42,851 bases of DNA from an uncultured Bacteroidales bacterium (GTDB lineage: Bacteria > Bacteroidota > Bacteroidia > Bacteroidales > F082), in assembly GCA_937896505.1 (NCBI GenBank), contig CALBNP010000196.1:1-42851 (forward strand), read 5' to 3'. The notes beneath the pieces are model-generated. The model was not told where the DNA came from, searched no databases, and saw only the letters and a list, made by a program, of their open reading frames with translations. The position numbers were made by a program, and so were the translations under genes. Shown piece after piece: positions 15,056 through 22,629 of the stretch (its first letter is position 1; every line of letters begins with the position of its first letter).

Positions 15056-16402
15056 ATGGAGAAAAACAGAGTCTTTAAGCGTAAGATTTACGATAAGATG
15101 CTTCAATGGAAGCAAACGAGAGACGGTGCTACTGCCCTTTTGATAAAGGGAGCAAGACGTGTTGGAAAATCAACGATAGTTGAGGAATTTGCCCGAAAAG
15201 AATACGAAAGTTACATTTTTGTAGATTTCGCTGATGCTCCTGCTGCATTGTGGGAGGCGGTGGAAAACATCTCAGACCGAAACAATTTCTTTTTGCAACT
15301 CCAATTTATTTATGGTGTAAAACTCATTGAGCGCAAATCCGTCATAATATTCGATGAGGTGCAGAAATGCCCCAAGGCGCGTGAAGCGATAAAGTATTTG
15401 GTCAAAGATCATCGTTACGATTACATCGAAACAGGCTCGTTGCTCTCCATAAGAAAAAACACAAACAGCATAGTCATATCGAGCGAGGAGACGCGCCTTA
15501 CTATGTATCCGATGGATTATGAAGAATTTCGATGGGCATTGGGCGACGAGGTAACCATTCCTTTGCTGCGTGAAGCATTCGAGAGCCGACGCGCGTTAGG
15601 CGATGAAGTGGTGCGGAAACTGCTACGTGATTTCCGTTTGTATATGCTTGTGGGCGGAATGCCTCAAGCCGTGAACACTTATCTCGACACCAATAACCTT
15701 TCGGATGTCGATGCGAAGAAGCGTGAGATAATAGAAATCTATATCGATGATTTTCTGAAGATTGACCCTTCCGGAAAAATCTCAAGGATGTTCAGTGCCA
15801 TACCTGCCCAACTCAGTAAAAATGCTTCACGCTATAAGCAAACCAGTGTGCTTGGCAAACATGAGACCCATGATACTATTGATGAGTTTTTGCGTGATAT
15901 GGAAGATAGTCTTACAGTAAATTTCGCTCATCATTCCGACAATCCAAGTGTTGGACTTCCGGCCCATACCGATTATAGCCAATACAAGATGTTTATGGGC
16001 GACACTGGGCTTTTCATTACGCTTGCATTTTGGGACAAGGATGTGACGGAGAATATTATTTATCATAAGTTGCTTAGTGACAAGCTCTCCGCCGATCTTG
16101 GCTATGTGTATGAAAATGTTGTTGCGCAAATGCTTGTTGCTTCCGGAAACAAACTCTTTTACCATACTTGGCCAAGCGAGACTTCAAATCATAACTACGA
16201 AATAGACTTTCTCCTCTCGCGAGGTTCGAAAATCTGGCCTTTGGAGGTGAAATCATCAGGATATAACACCCACGCATCCCTTGACATTTTCTGCAAAAAA
16301 TTCTCTGAACATGTAAGCGAGAGATACCTCATTTACACAAAGGACCTACGGAAAGACCATGGCATTACACTGCTTCCTGTGTTTATGACGATGTTTTTGT
16401 AG
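15056..16402 (+). CDS. AAA family ATPase with DUF4143/PD-(D/E)XK-like C-terminus
   Basis: 448 residues from the ATG at 15056. Walker A is GARRVGKST (32-40) and Walker B VIIFDEVQ (96-103), followed by the sensor-like YIETGSLLS. The middle matches the AAA_14 domain, and the rest resembles DUF4143, ending in a D-ExK pattern (D384 in NYEIDFLL, E397-V-K399 in LEVKSS). Such proteins are numerous in Bacteroidota and archaea; their role is not established. Proposals include defence and a stand-alone regulatory ATPase. The 33-bp tandem repeats in its promoter region suggest autoregulation or binding by a dedicated factor. Confidence 0.88.
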   Translation: MEKNRVFKRKIYDKMLQWKQTRDGATALLIKGARRVGKSTIVEEFARKEYESYIFVDFADAPAALWEAVENISDRNNFFLQLQFIYGVKLIERKSVIIFDEVQKCPKAREAIKYLVKDHRYDYIETGSLLSIRKNTNSIVISSEETRLTMYPMDYEEFRWALGDEVTIPLLREAFESRRALGDEVVRKLLRDFRLYMLVGGMPQAVNTYLDTNNLSDVDAKKREIIEIYIDDFLKIDPSGKISRMFSAIPAQLSKNASRYKQTSVLGKHETHDTIDEFLRDMEDSLTVNFAHHSDNPSVGLPAHTDYSQYKMFMGDTGLFITLAFWDKDVTENIIYHKLLSDKLSADLGYVYENVVAQMLVASGNKLFYHTWPSETSNHNYEIDFLLSRGSKIWPLEVKSSGYNTHASLDIFCKKFSEHVSERYLIYTKDLRKDHGITLLPVFMTMFL

Positions 16403-16432
16403 ATTTTATCTAATCATTATAAATATGCTGTA

Positions 16433-17653
16433 ATGAAAAAACGATTTCTTTCCATTTTTCTGATATTCATTGGTTTTTCGGCCTTAGCGCAGGCTCAACA
16501 CCTTTATAATCACAGCTATCCTATCCTTACCGAAGAAGATACTCACATCCGTGGTCTGATGGATCAGGTGAACATCGACAGCCTAACGGCCACCATCGAA
16601 CATTTATCATCTTATCACACAAGGCGTTACGACAGCCGCTTCATCTATGATGTGCAAGACTGGCTCGTGAATCGCTATGAGACCTTGAACTTTGACACGG
16701 TTTATCTTCATGATTTCCAACTTCATGGATTGGGTATTACTGAGACGGCTGACAATGTCATCGCCATCCAGCGAGGCATGCTCTATCCTGACGAATATGT
16801 GGTTTGCGGTGCGCACTACGACTCGTATGCCTACGATGGCTACGACCCCGACACCATTACTTCGCCGGGTGCCGACGACAACGCCACGGGTGTGGCTGGC
16901 ATTTGGGAGACGGCTCGTCTGCTGAGCCAATACAAGTTTAATCGCAGCATCATCTACTGTAATTTCAATGCCGAGGAATGTGGCCTGCTTGGCAGTGCCG
17001 CTTTCGCTAAGGATTGTGCAGAACAAAGGATGGACATTGTGGGCTATTTCAACATGGACATGAACGGCTATCTTGAGGAAGGCTCCGACATTCACGTGCA
17101 TTTGCTTTACACCACTCGCGATTCCATCATTGCCAATTTCTTCTACAACTTTTGCGAGGTGTATTATCCCGAGATGCCTATCCGCCAAGCGTGGATGGAG
17201 CATGGCGACAGCGACTATTCTTCGTTCAACCGCAATGGTTATCCGGCTTTGCATCCCTTCGAAGATGTTCATGCCTCCTCACCTTTCATCCATTCAAGAC
17301 TGGATGTTATGGGATTGAGTGTCAACAATATGGAGCAATCCAAACGCTTTGCCGAACTGAATTTGGGCGCCGTGGCAATCTTGGCGGGACTGAACACCTC
17401 GTCTGTTGAGGAGAATGCGAATACCGATTTGGCTCTCTACCCCAATCCCGTTAAAGACCAACTCAAGTTGTTCTCGATGGAAGGGTTGAATAGTGTAAAG
17501 ATTTACAACAATTTAGGGCAACAGATTTTCTCTGAAGCTTTGAATGGAACTGAAACTTTCACCCTTGATGTGAGTGGTTTTCATAAAGGCTTGTATGTCG
17601 TTTCGGTGACTACAGCTCATGGGATGATGAGCAAAACCATTGTGGTGGAATAA
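16433..17653 (+). CDS. Secreted M28 family metallopeptidase with T9SS sorting domain
   Basis: 406 residues. A signal peptide covers about residues 1-21 (ends FSALAQA). The zinc peptidase domain carries the di-zinc ligand pattern of M28 aminopeptidases: His128 in CGAHYDS, Asp148 in GADDNATG, Glu181/Glu182 in NAEECGLLGS, Asp209 in NMDMNG and a terminal His near 287. The last ~80 residues (LYPNPVKDQLKL to SKTIVVE) form a type IX secretion C-terminal sorting domain, so the enzyme should be exported and attached to or released from the outer surface. It ends 3 bp from the convergent DUF748 gene. Confidence 0.92.
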   Translation: MKKRFLSIFLIFIGFSALAQAQHLYNHSYPILTEEDTHIRGLMDQVNIDSLTATIEHLSSYHTRRYDSRFIYDVQDWLVNRYETLNFDTVYLHDFQLHGLGITETADNVIAIQRGMLYPDEYVVCGAHYDSYAYDGYDPDTITSPGADDNATGVAGIWETARLLSQYKFNRSIIYCNFNAEECGLLGSAAFAKDCAEQRMDIVGYFNMDMNGYLEEGSDIHVHLLYTTRDSIIANFFYNFCEVYYPEMPIRQAWMEHGDSDYSSFNRNGYPALHPFEDVHASSPFIHSRLDVMGLSVNNMEQSKRFAELNLGAVAILAGLNTSSVEENANTDLALYPNPVKDQLKLFSMEGLNSVKIYNNLGQQIFSEALNGTETFTLDVSGFHKGLYVVSVTTAHGMMSKTIVVE

Positions 17654-17656
17654 GGC

Positions 17657-20002
17657 TTATTTCTCGATTTCTTGGGATGGTTCGGCTTCGGTAGCGTCAT
17701 CGTCCATATTGATGTGAACTTCATAGCGTGTATCTTTCTTGTATTCACGCATTTGTGCTTCGTTCATGCTTTTGATTTTGATACGTTTTGAAGCGATGCC
17801 TTTTGTATTTGTCAAATATTTGAGCAACACATCGTTACGACGGATTATCAACCTTGGGAGGCGTTCTTTGGCCTTTTCATTGTACAATTCGACTGCTATC
17901 GATTTGACATCCTTTTTGTTCAAGTGCCTTTTTTCGGAATATTGCTTGGCGAATTCAAGCAATCCCTTGTCGTTCAATTTGATGGTCCGTATGGCTTCGT
18001 TGGTGAGGTAGTCGATGCTGGTGGGTTCGATTTCAGGGTGTTGTGCAATGAAATAGGCTCTTTGCAGCTGCATGATGCAGAGGCGTTCGATGGCATCGTC
18101 ATAATTGATTTGCTGCTCGAGTTCAACGGTGATGTCGGGCAACGTGTTCAGCGTGTTGGCAACGTTGTCGATGAGGGTGTATTCCGTGGCCGAAAAGTCC
18201 ATGCTTATCGGGTCGAAGGGGATATATTGTCCATTGTCGTCGTTGGCGAGCAAACGGAAAGGCGAAGTGGCCACTTTGACAATGAGGTTCGTGAATACCT
18301 TTAGGATGGCTTTCCTATACGAAAACTTGGGGTCGTTGAGGTTGCCCGAGATAGGCAGTTCGAGGTTGCAGTTGTCGTTTTTGTCGGTCAAGACATATAA
18401 GCCTAATTTAAGCGGTATCTTAGGTATCTTTGGCTCAAAGTTCTTTATTCTGTTGCCGACCTTGGGTTGGGCAAGTTGTAGCTTGTTGATGCCTTCCAGG
18501 TTGCCGTTAGAGATGATGTTTTGGCTGTTGAACGACAGTGTGCCATCTTCGAGTGGGAAACCGAACATGGAAATGCAATAAGGAGAGAAATCGTTGATTT
18601 TCAAGTTACTGATCATCAGCGTGAGGTTGTGGTTTTCGAGTCCTGTCATGTTGCCCGACCAAGCTGCACTGAGTTTGCCGAGCTTGTTGAGATTGGCGCG
18701 CAGGTGGATGCTGTTGTTCTCGTCGAGGTTGAAGTTTTTGGAGGTGAGACTGAGGTCCGAAATCTCGAAATGGAAGGTGTCGGGCAAAGTCTGGTCTTCG
18801 TAAACGAAATTCACCTTGTCGAAACGGAAATCTTCAATGTTGACGTGGAGTTGCTTGGTCTCTTTCACTTCCTCGATTTCTGCAATGATGGTGTCGGCGA
18901 TTTTCTCATAAATGGTCGTGTCGGTATAGTTTTTCTTGCCCGCGAGGATGTCGAAACAGGTGGAACCGTCGGGATAGACAATGTATGCCGAGTTGATGCC
19001 AGTGAGATATACTCTCTTGAAATTGTGTAGGTTATCGTTCATGTTGAAGTTATCGACACAGGCATAGATGGAATCGATAGTTCCGAGTTGATAACCTAAA
19101 GTGTCTTTCATCGTGATGTCGGTAAGGTTGACCTCGCCAGTGAGGTTGCAGTCAATGAGGTGTTCGGTGGTACCTTGGGCATGGATGTTAACATCAACTT
19201 CTCCGCCCAAGTCTTTGATGGCAAGAAACATCTTGAGGTAAGGCTCAGCGGTGTTGAGGTCCAAATCGTTAAGATTCACGTCCATGATATAGGATTCGGC
19301 ATGTTCCGAAAGGTCGAGGTCGCAATGCAATCTAGCATCGTTGTTGATGAGCAGGTTGAGGCCTACATTGGTCTTGAGTGTGGCCAAGTCAACGGAAGGA
19401 ATGGTGATTGAAATATCGTCTAAGTTGAATTCGTTGTCGATGGAGTAGTCGATGAAATGAATATGGCTTTTTTCGATATTGATATTGTTGAATATCAAGC
19501 CAAAAGGTTCTGAATCGGTTTCTTCCTTTTCGGGTTTTGGCTCGTCCGATTTGAAGTGGTCGATCATGCTGTTGAAGTTGAACCAAGTGCGGTCTTCTTC
19601 GATGTTGATGTCTAATTTCGACAGCTGGACACGTTTCACGACCAGTTTCTTGTTGAGCAGTTCCTTCAGCTGGATTTTGGTCTTGAATCTTTCGAATTGT
19701 ACAAAAGGCCTCACGCCATCGTCTTCATAGAGTGTCAAGTCCTTGATATTGACGCTTCCGTGAAGCACATTGATCCAGAGACCGCCGATGGTGACTTCAC
19801 GGCCAATGAGTTCCGTGTCGTGCTTCTCGACATACCATTTGGCAATGGGCGAGACGAACAACAGCACGGCCAAGACCAGACCCACAATAATTCCAAAAAT
19901 GGTGAGCAAAATCTTACGACCGGTATGCTTACGTTTCTTTACGGGTTTTTCCGATTCTACCGTTTCAACGGTTTTTGCACTGTCCTCAATGTTTTCACTC
20001 AT
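17657..20002 (-). CDS. AsmA-like DUF748 envelope protein
   Basis: 781 residues. A cytoplasmic basic N-terminus (KKRKHTGRK) precedes one membrane anchor (about 30-50, ILLTIFGIIVGLVLAVLLF). A long periplasmic beta-rich domain follows with DUF748-type motifs, for example WINVLHGSVNIKDLTLYE (about 73-90), a repeated DISITIPSVDL-type strand pattern, and a helical C-terminus. AsmA-like proteins bridge the envelope and are linked to lipid transport and outer-membrane assembly; the role of this one is inferred from family. Its start codon overlaps the folB stop by 4 bp (ATGA), so the two genes should be translationally coupled. Confidence 0.8.
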   Translation of the reverse strand: MSENIEDSAKTVETVESEKPVKKRKHTGRKILLTIFGIIVGLVLAVLLFVSPIAKWYVEKHDTELIGREVTIGGLWINVLHGSVNIKDLTLYEDDGVRPFVQFERFKTKIQLKELLNKKLVVKRVQLSKLDINIEEDRTWFNFNSMIDHFKSDEPKPEKEETDSEPFGLIFNNINIEKSHIHFIDYSIDNEFNLDDISITIPSVDLATLKTNVGLNLLINNDARLHCDLDLSEHAESYIMDVNLNDLDLNTAEPYLKMFLAIKDLGGEVDVNIHAQGTTEHLIDCNLTGEVNLTDITMKDTLGYQLGTIDSIYACVDNFNMNDNLHNFKRVYLTGINSAYIVYPDGSTCFDILAGKKNYTDTTIYEKIADTIIAEIEEVKETKQLHVNIEDFRFDKVNFVYEDQTLPDTFHFEISDLSLTSKNFNLDENNSIHLRANLNKLGKLSAAWSGNMTGLENHNLTLMISNLKINDFSPYCISMFGFPLEDGTLSFNSQNIISNGNLEGINKLQLAQPKVGNRIKNFEPKIPKIPLKLGLYVLTDKNDNCNLELPISGNLNDPKFSYRKAILKVFTNLIVKVATSPFRLLANDDNGQYIPFDPISMDFSATEYTLIDNVANTLNTLPDITVELEQQINYDDAIERLCIMQLQRAYFIAQHPEIEPTSIDYLTNEAIRTIKLNDKGLLEFAKQYSEKRHLNKKDVKSIAVELYNEKAKERLPRLIIRRNDVLLKYLTNTKGIASKRIKIKSMNEAQMREYKKDTRYEVHINMDDDATEAEPSQEIEK

Positions 20003-20343
20003 ATTTCGACTGCTACTGATTTCATTTTTCCACCCAATGGCGGGTTGAGTTTCCTGACTTTCACCCTCACCTTTTCGACAGAAGGATACGCTTTCAAAAC
20101 CGCCGTCTTGATGCGATAAGCCACATTTTCAAGCAGTTTCGATGGGATGCTCATCTCCCTTTTCACGGTGAGATACACCTCGGCATAGTTGACCGTTTCG
20201 TCGAGATTGTCGCTTTTTTCGGCGGATGTTGTGTCAACCGTCATTTCCAAATCGACCTGAAACCAAGTGCCCACCTTGCGCTCCTCCTCGAAGCAGCCGT
20301 GATGGGCGTAGAATTCCATTCCTTCTATTGTGATTTTTGACAT
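19999..20343 (-). CDS. folB: Dihydroneopterin aldolase
   Basis: 114 residues, the usual FolB length. Cleaves 7,8-dihydroneopterin to 6-hydroxymethyl-dihydropterin and glycolaldehyde in folate synthesis. The N-terminus ITIEGMEFYAHHGCFEEERKVGTWFQVDLEM contains the conserved pterin-site residues, and LDETVNYAEVY and VRVRKLNP-like VKVRKLNPPLGG are typical. It overlaps the DUF748 gene by 4 bp. A heptanucleotide array begins at its start codon. Confidence 0.93.
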   Translation of the reverse strand: MSKITIEGMEFYAHHGCFEEERKVGTWFQVDLEMTVDTTSAEKSDNLDETVNYAEVYLTVKREMSIPSKLLENVAYRIKTAVLKAYPSVEKVRVKVRKLNPPLGGKMKSVAVEI

Positions 20344-20370
20344 TGAACTTTGAACTTTGAGCCTTGAACT
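20343..20370 (+). repeat. Four-unit TTGARCY heptad array, left of the four-helix-bundle gene
   Basis: Four 7-bp units in register starting at 20343, 20350, 20357 and 20364, three of them TTGAACT and one TTGAGCC. An inverted array of the same heptads lies on the other side of the gene at 20841-20870. The folB start codon abuts it. Confidence 0.65.
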
Positions 20371-20424
20371 AATTTAGGCGTTGGGGTTGTGTTTTGCCTC
20401 TTTGGGGTGAGCTTTTGTGATTGT

Positions 20425-20778
20425 TTATTTGGTAATCTGTGAGATAAATGTTCCAATTCTTTTTTGAAGGCTGACTAGAGCATCATCGGTTTGGGTGAAT
20501 AGCTCGTCAGATATATATTTTCTACGGTGAGCAATAATCAGTTGAGTCTCTAATTCATACGCCGAACCTAAGGCAATATCAAGAAAATGAGCAAATTCAG
20601 CTACAGAACGTCTTCCTGCACCTTCAGCAATATTTGATGGAATTGATACGGCAGCCCTTTCCATCTGACTTTCAAGCTGATATATCTCTTTTGGTGGAAA
20701 TTTTTCGCACAAATCATAAATCGCATCACTCATTTCAATACCATCAATCCAAATGTCATAATTCTTAAAATTTCTCAT
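20425..20778 (-). CDS. Four-helix-bundle protein (S23/IVP-like)
   Basis: 117 residues from ATG 20778, which has an AGAAA-type purine stretch just upstream; ATG codons further up give at most 9 more residues. The signature ERAAVSIPSNIAEGAGRRS followed by FLDIALGSAYELETQL defines the four-helix-bundle family once called S23 ribosomal protein. That family is best known from ORFs within intervening sequences of 23S rRNA in Leptospira and relatives. Here it lies between folB and gltX, not in rRNA, and is bracketed by inverted arrays of TTGARCY heptads. Function is not established; the fold is a pentameric helical bundle that may bind nucleic acid. Confidence 0.88.
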   Translation of the reverse strand: MRNFKNYDIWIDGIEMSDAIYDLCEKFPPKEIYQLESQMERAAVSIPSNIAEGAGRRSVAEFAHFLDIALGSAYELETQLIIAHRRKYISDELFTQTDDALVSLQKRIGTFISQITK

Positions 20779-20840
20779 TTTTCTCATTTTTAAGTCAAAC
20801 TTCAAGCAGGAATGCCGAACCTCAGCTTGTAAACCTCCTA

Positions 20841-20870
20841 AGTTCAGAGTTCAAAGCTCAAGGCTCAAGG
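20841..20870 (-). repeat. Heptad array right of the four-helix-bundle gene, inverted
   Basis: Four units of 7 bp (20841, 20848, 20855, 20862) whose complements fit TTGARCY or close variants. The array is in the opposite orientation to that at 20343-20370, so the two could pair across the gene in a transcript. It ends exactly at the gltX stop codon. Confidence 0.65.
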
Positions 20871-22388
20871 TTATCCCAGCACTTTCACTCCAGCCTCAAT
20901 GCGCTTCAAGGCTTCTTCCTTGCCGAGCAATGCGAGGATTTCGTGGATGTGAGGTCCCTTGCCGGCACCGACGAGCATGAGGCGCAAGCCGTTCATCACC
21001 AAACCCATGTTGAATTCGTTGCCTGTAATCCATTCGTTCAGCACCTTGTCGATGTTTTCTGCTGAGAAATCTTCGATTCCGTTGATAAATTCGGCAGCTT
21101 TACCCATCATTTCGGCTGAGTTTTCCTTCCAGCGCTTCTTCACAGTAACGGGGTCGTATTCGGTTGGAGCTTCGAAGAAGAAGAAACTCTGATCCCACAA
21201 TTCCTTCACGAAGTTCACTCTATCTTTCACCAAGCCAGCCACTTTGATGGCGAAGTTCAAGTCAACATCGATATTCTTTTCGGCTTTCAGCCAGGCTTGA
21301 TAATCCTTGCCGACTTCCTCTTCCGACTTGCGCATCAGCCATTCGTGGTTGAACCACTTGGTCTTTTCCACATTGAACTTGGCACCGCTCTTGCTGCAGC
21401 GTTCGAGCGAGAAGGCTTGGATGAGTTCGTCCATGGTGAAGATTTCCTGCTCTGTGCCAGGGTTCCAGCCCAACAATGCCAGCATATTGATGAAAGCCTC
21501 CGGATAGTAGCCCGACTGCTTGTAGCCCGAAGCCGTGTCGCCCGTCTTTGGATCGACCCAATACATTGGGAACACTGGGAAACCGAGACGGTCGCCATCG
21601 CGCTTGCTGAGTTTGCCGTTGCCGTCAGGTTTCAGCAATAGCGGCAAGTGAGCGAACTGTGGTGCTTCCCAACCGAAAGCCTCGTAAAGCATGACGTGCA
21701 AAGGCATGGAAGGCAGCCATTCCTCGCCACGGATGACGTGAGAAATCTTCATCAGATGGTCGTCAACGATGTTGGCCAAGTGATAGGTAGGCATGCCGTC
21801 GCTCTTGAACAGCACCTTGTCGTCCAAAGTGTTGGTCTGCACGTGGACTTCACCACGAATCAAGTCGTGCATGACGATTTCGCGGTCTTCCGGAATCATG
21901 AAGCGCACGGTGTAAGGTGTGCCGTTGGCGATGAGTGCATCCACTTCTTCCTTGCTCATGTTCATGCTGTTGCGGAGGTGCTTGCGGCTTTGGCAGTTGT
22001 AGATGAAGGTCTGCTTGTTGGCTTCGGCTTCTTTGCGGTATTGCTCGAGTTCCTCGGCGGTATCGAATGCGATGTAGGCGCAACCCTTCTCGAGGAGTTC
22101 GTCGCTGTATTGCTTGTAGAGGTGCTTACGGTTGCTCTGCTTGTAAGGACCGTATTCGCCACCTACATAGTCGCTTTCATCAAACTTGATGCCGCACCAG
22201 TCGAGTGATTCGACGATGTATTTTTCGGCACCTGGCACGAAACGTGTTTGGTCGGTATCTTCGATACGCAGGATCATCTTTCCGCCGTTCTTCTTGGCAA
22301 ACAGATAGTTGTATAAAGCTGTTCTCACGCCCCCGATGTGCAAAGGTCCGGTTGGACTTGGGGCAAATCTTACTCTTACTTCGTTCAT
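20871..22388 (-). CDS. gltX: Glutamyl-tRNA synthetase
   Basis: 505 residues, a complete class I synthetase that charges tRNA-Glu. The HIGH-type motif is PSPTGPLHIGG (10-20, HIGG form), with LRIEDTDQTR and the KMSKS-type loop GKLSKRDGD (258-266). The anticodon-binding C-terminal region follows. The residues around the catalytic fold match the discriminating bacterial group at least superficially; whether it also charges tRNA-Gln cannot be told. It is transcribed from a promoter at about 22499-22492 with a leader of roughly 95-100 nt that includes a GACGCT/AGCGTC hairpin. Confidence 0.96.
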   Translation of the reverse strand: MNEVRVRFAPSPTGPLHIGGVRTALYNYLFAKKNGGKMILRIEDTDQTRFVPGAEKYIVESLDWCGIKFDESDYVGGEYGPYKQSNRKHLYKQYSDELLEKGCAYIAFDTAEELEQYRKEAEANKQTFIYNCQSRKHLRNSMNMSKEEVDALIANGTPYTVRFMIPEDREIVMHDLIRGEVHVQTNTLDDKVLFKSDGMPTYHLANIVDDHLMKISHVIRGEEWLPSMPLHVMLYEAFGWEAPQFAHLPLLLKPDGNGKLSKRDGDRLGFPVFPMYWVDPKTGDTASGYKQSGYYPEAFINMLALLGWNPGTEQEIFTMDELIQAFSLERCSKSGAKFNVEKTKWFNHEWLMRKSEEEVGKDYQAWLKAEKNIDVDLNFAIKVAGLVKDRVNFVKELWDQSFFFFEAPTEYDPVTVKKRWKENSAEMMGKAAEFINGIEDFSAENIDKVLNEWITGNEFNMGLVMNGLRLMLVGAGKGPHIHEILALLGKEEALKRIEAGVKVLG

Positions 22389-22432
22389 GATTGTATGTTT
22401 ATTTGACTATTTTCGACTTGTGATTTTGTTTG

Positions 22433-22456
22433 GACGCTGAGCGGAGCCGAAGCGTC
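22433..22456. repeat. Hairpin in the gltX leader
   Basis: GACGCT (22433-22438) pairs with AGCGTC (22451-22456) around a GAGCGGAGCCGA loop. Similar GC-rich 'GAGCGGAGCCGAAG' hairpins are common interspersed repeats in Bacteroidota. Here it lies between the predicted transcription start and the gltX start codon. Confidence 0.5.
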
Positions 22457-22491
22457 TTGTTTTAAGACTTGTCTTATTTATTTTAAACTTG

Positions 22492-22499
22492 CAAAAATA
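22492..22499 (-). promoter_or_regulatory. -7 box of gltX promoter
   Basis: TATTTTTG on the minus strand followed by C, matching TAnnTTTGC. It is about 104 bp upstream of the gltX ATG. The extended form CCGTATTTTTGC mirrors that of the divergent DUF4175 promoter (11 of 12 positions). Confidence 0.55.
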
Positions 22500-22601
22500 C
22501 GGAATTGATTGTAATGTCGGATTATTTTTTGTCATTGTGGCCAATATTCATCGGATTGTCTCATTAATGACTCTATTTTCTCGTTTTTTGCATAAAATCC
22601 G

Positions 22602-22609
22602 TACTTTTG
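22602..22609 (+). promoter_or_regulatory. -7 box of the DUF4175 operon promoter
   Basis: TACTTTTG followed by C, 20 bp before the DUF4175 start codon. With the gltX promoter it forms a divergent pair, and the 241-bp gap between the genes shows nothing else apart from the leader hairpin. Confidence 0.55.
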
Positions 22610-22629
22610 CAGATTAATTTGTTTTAGAG

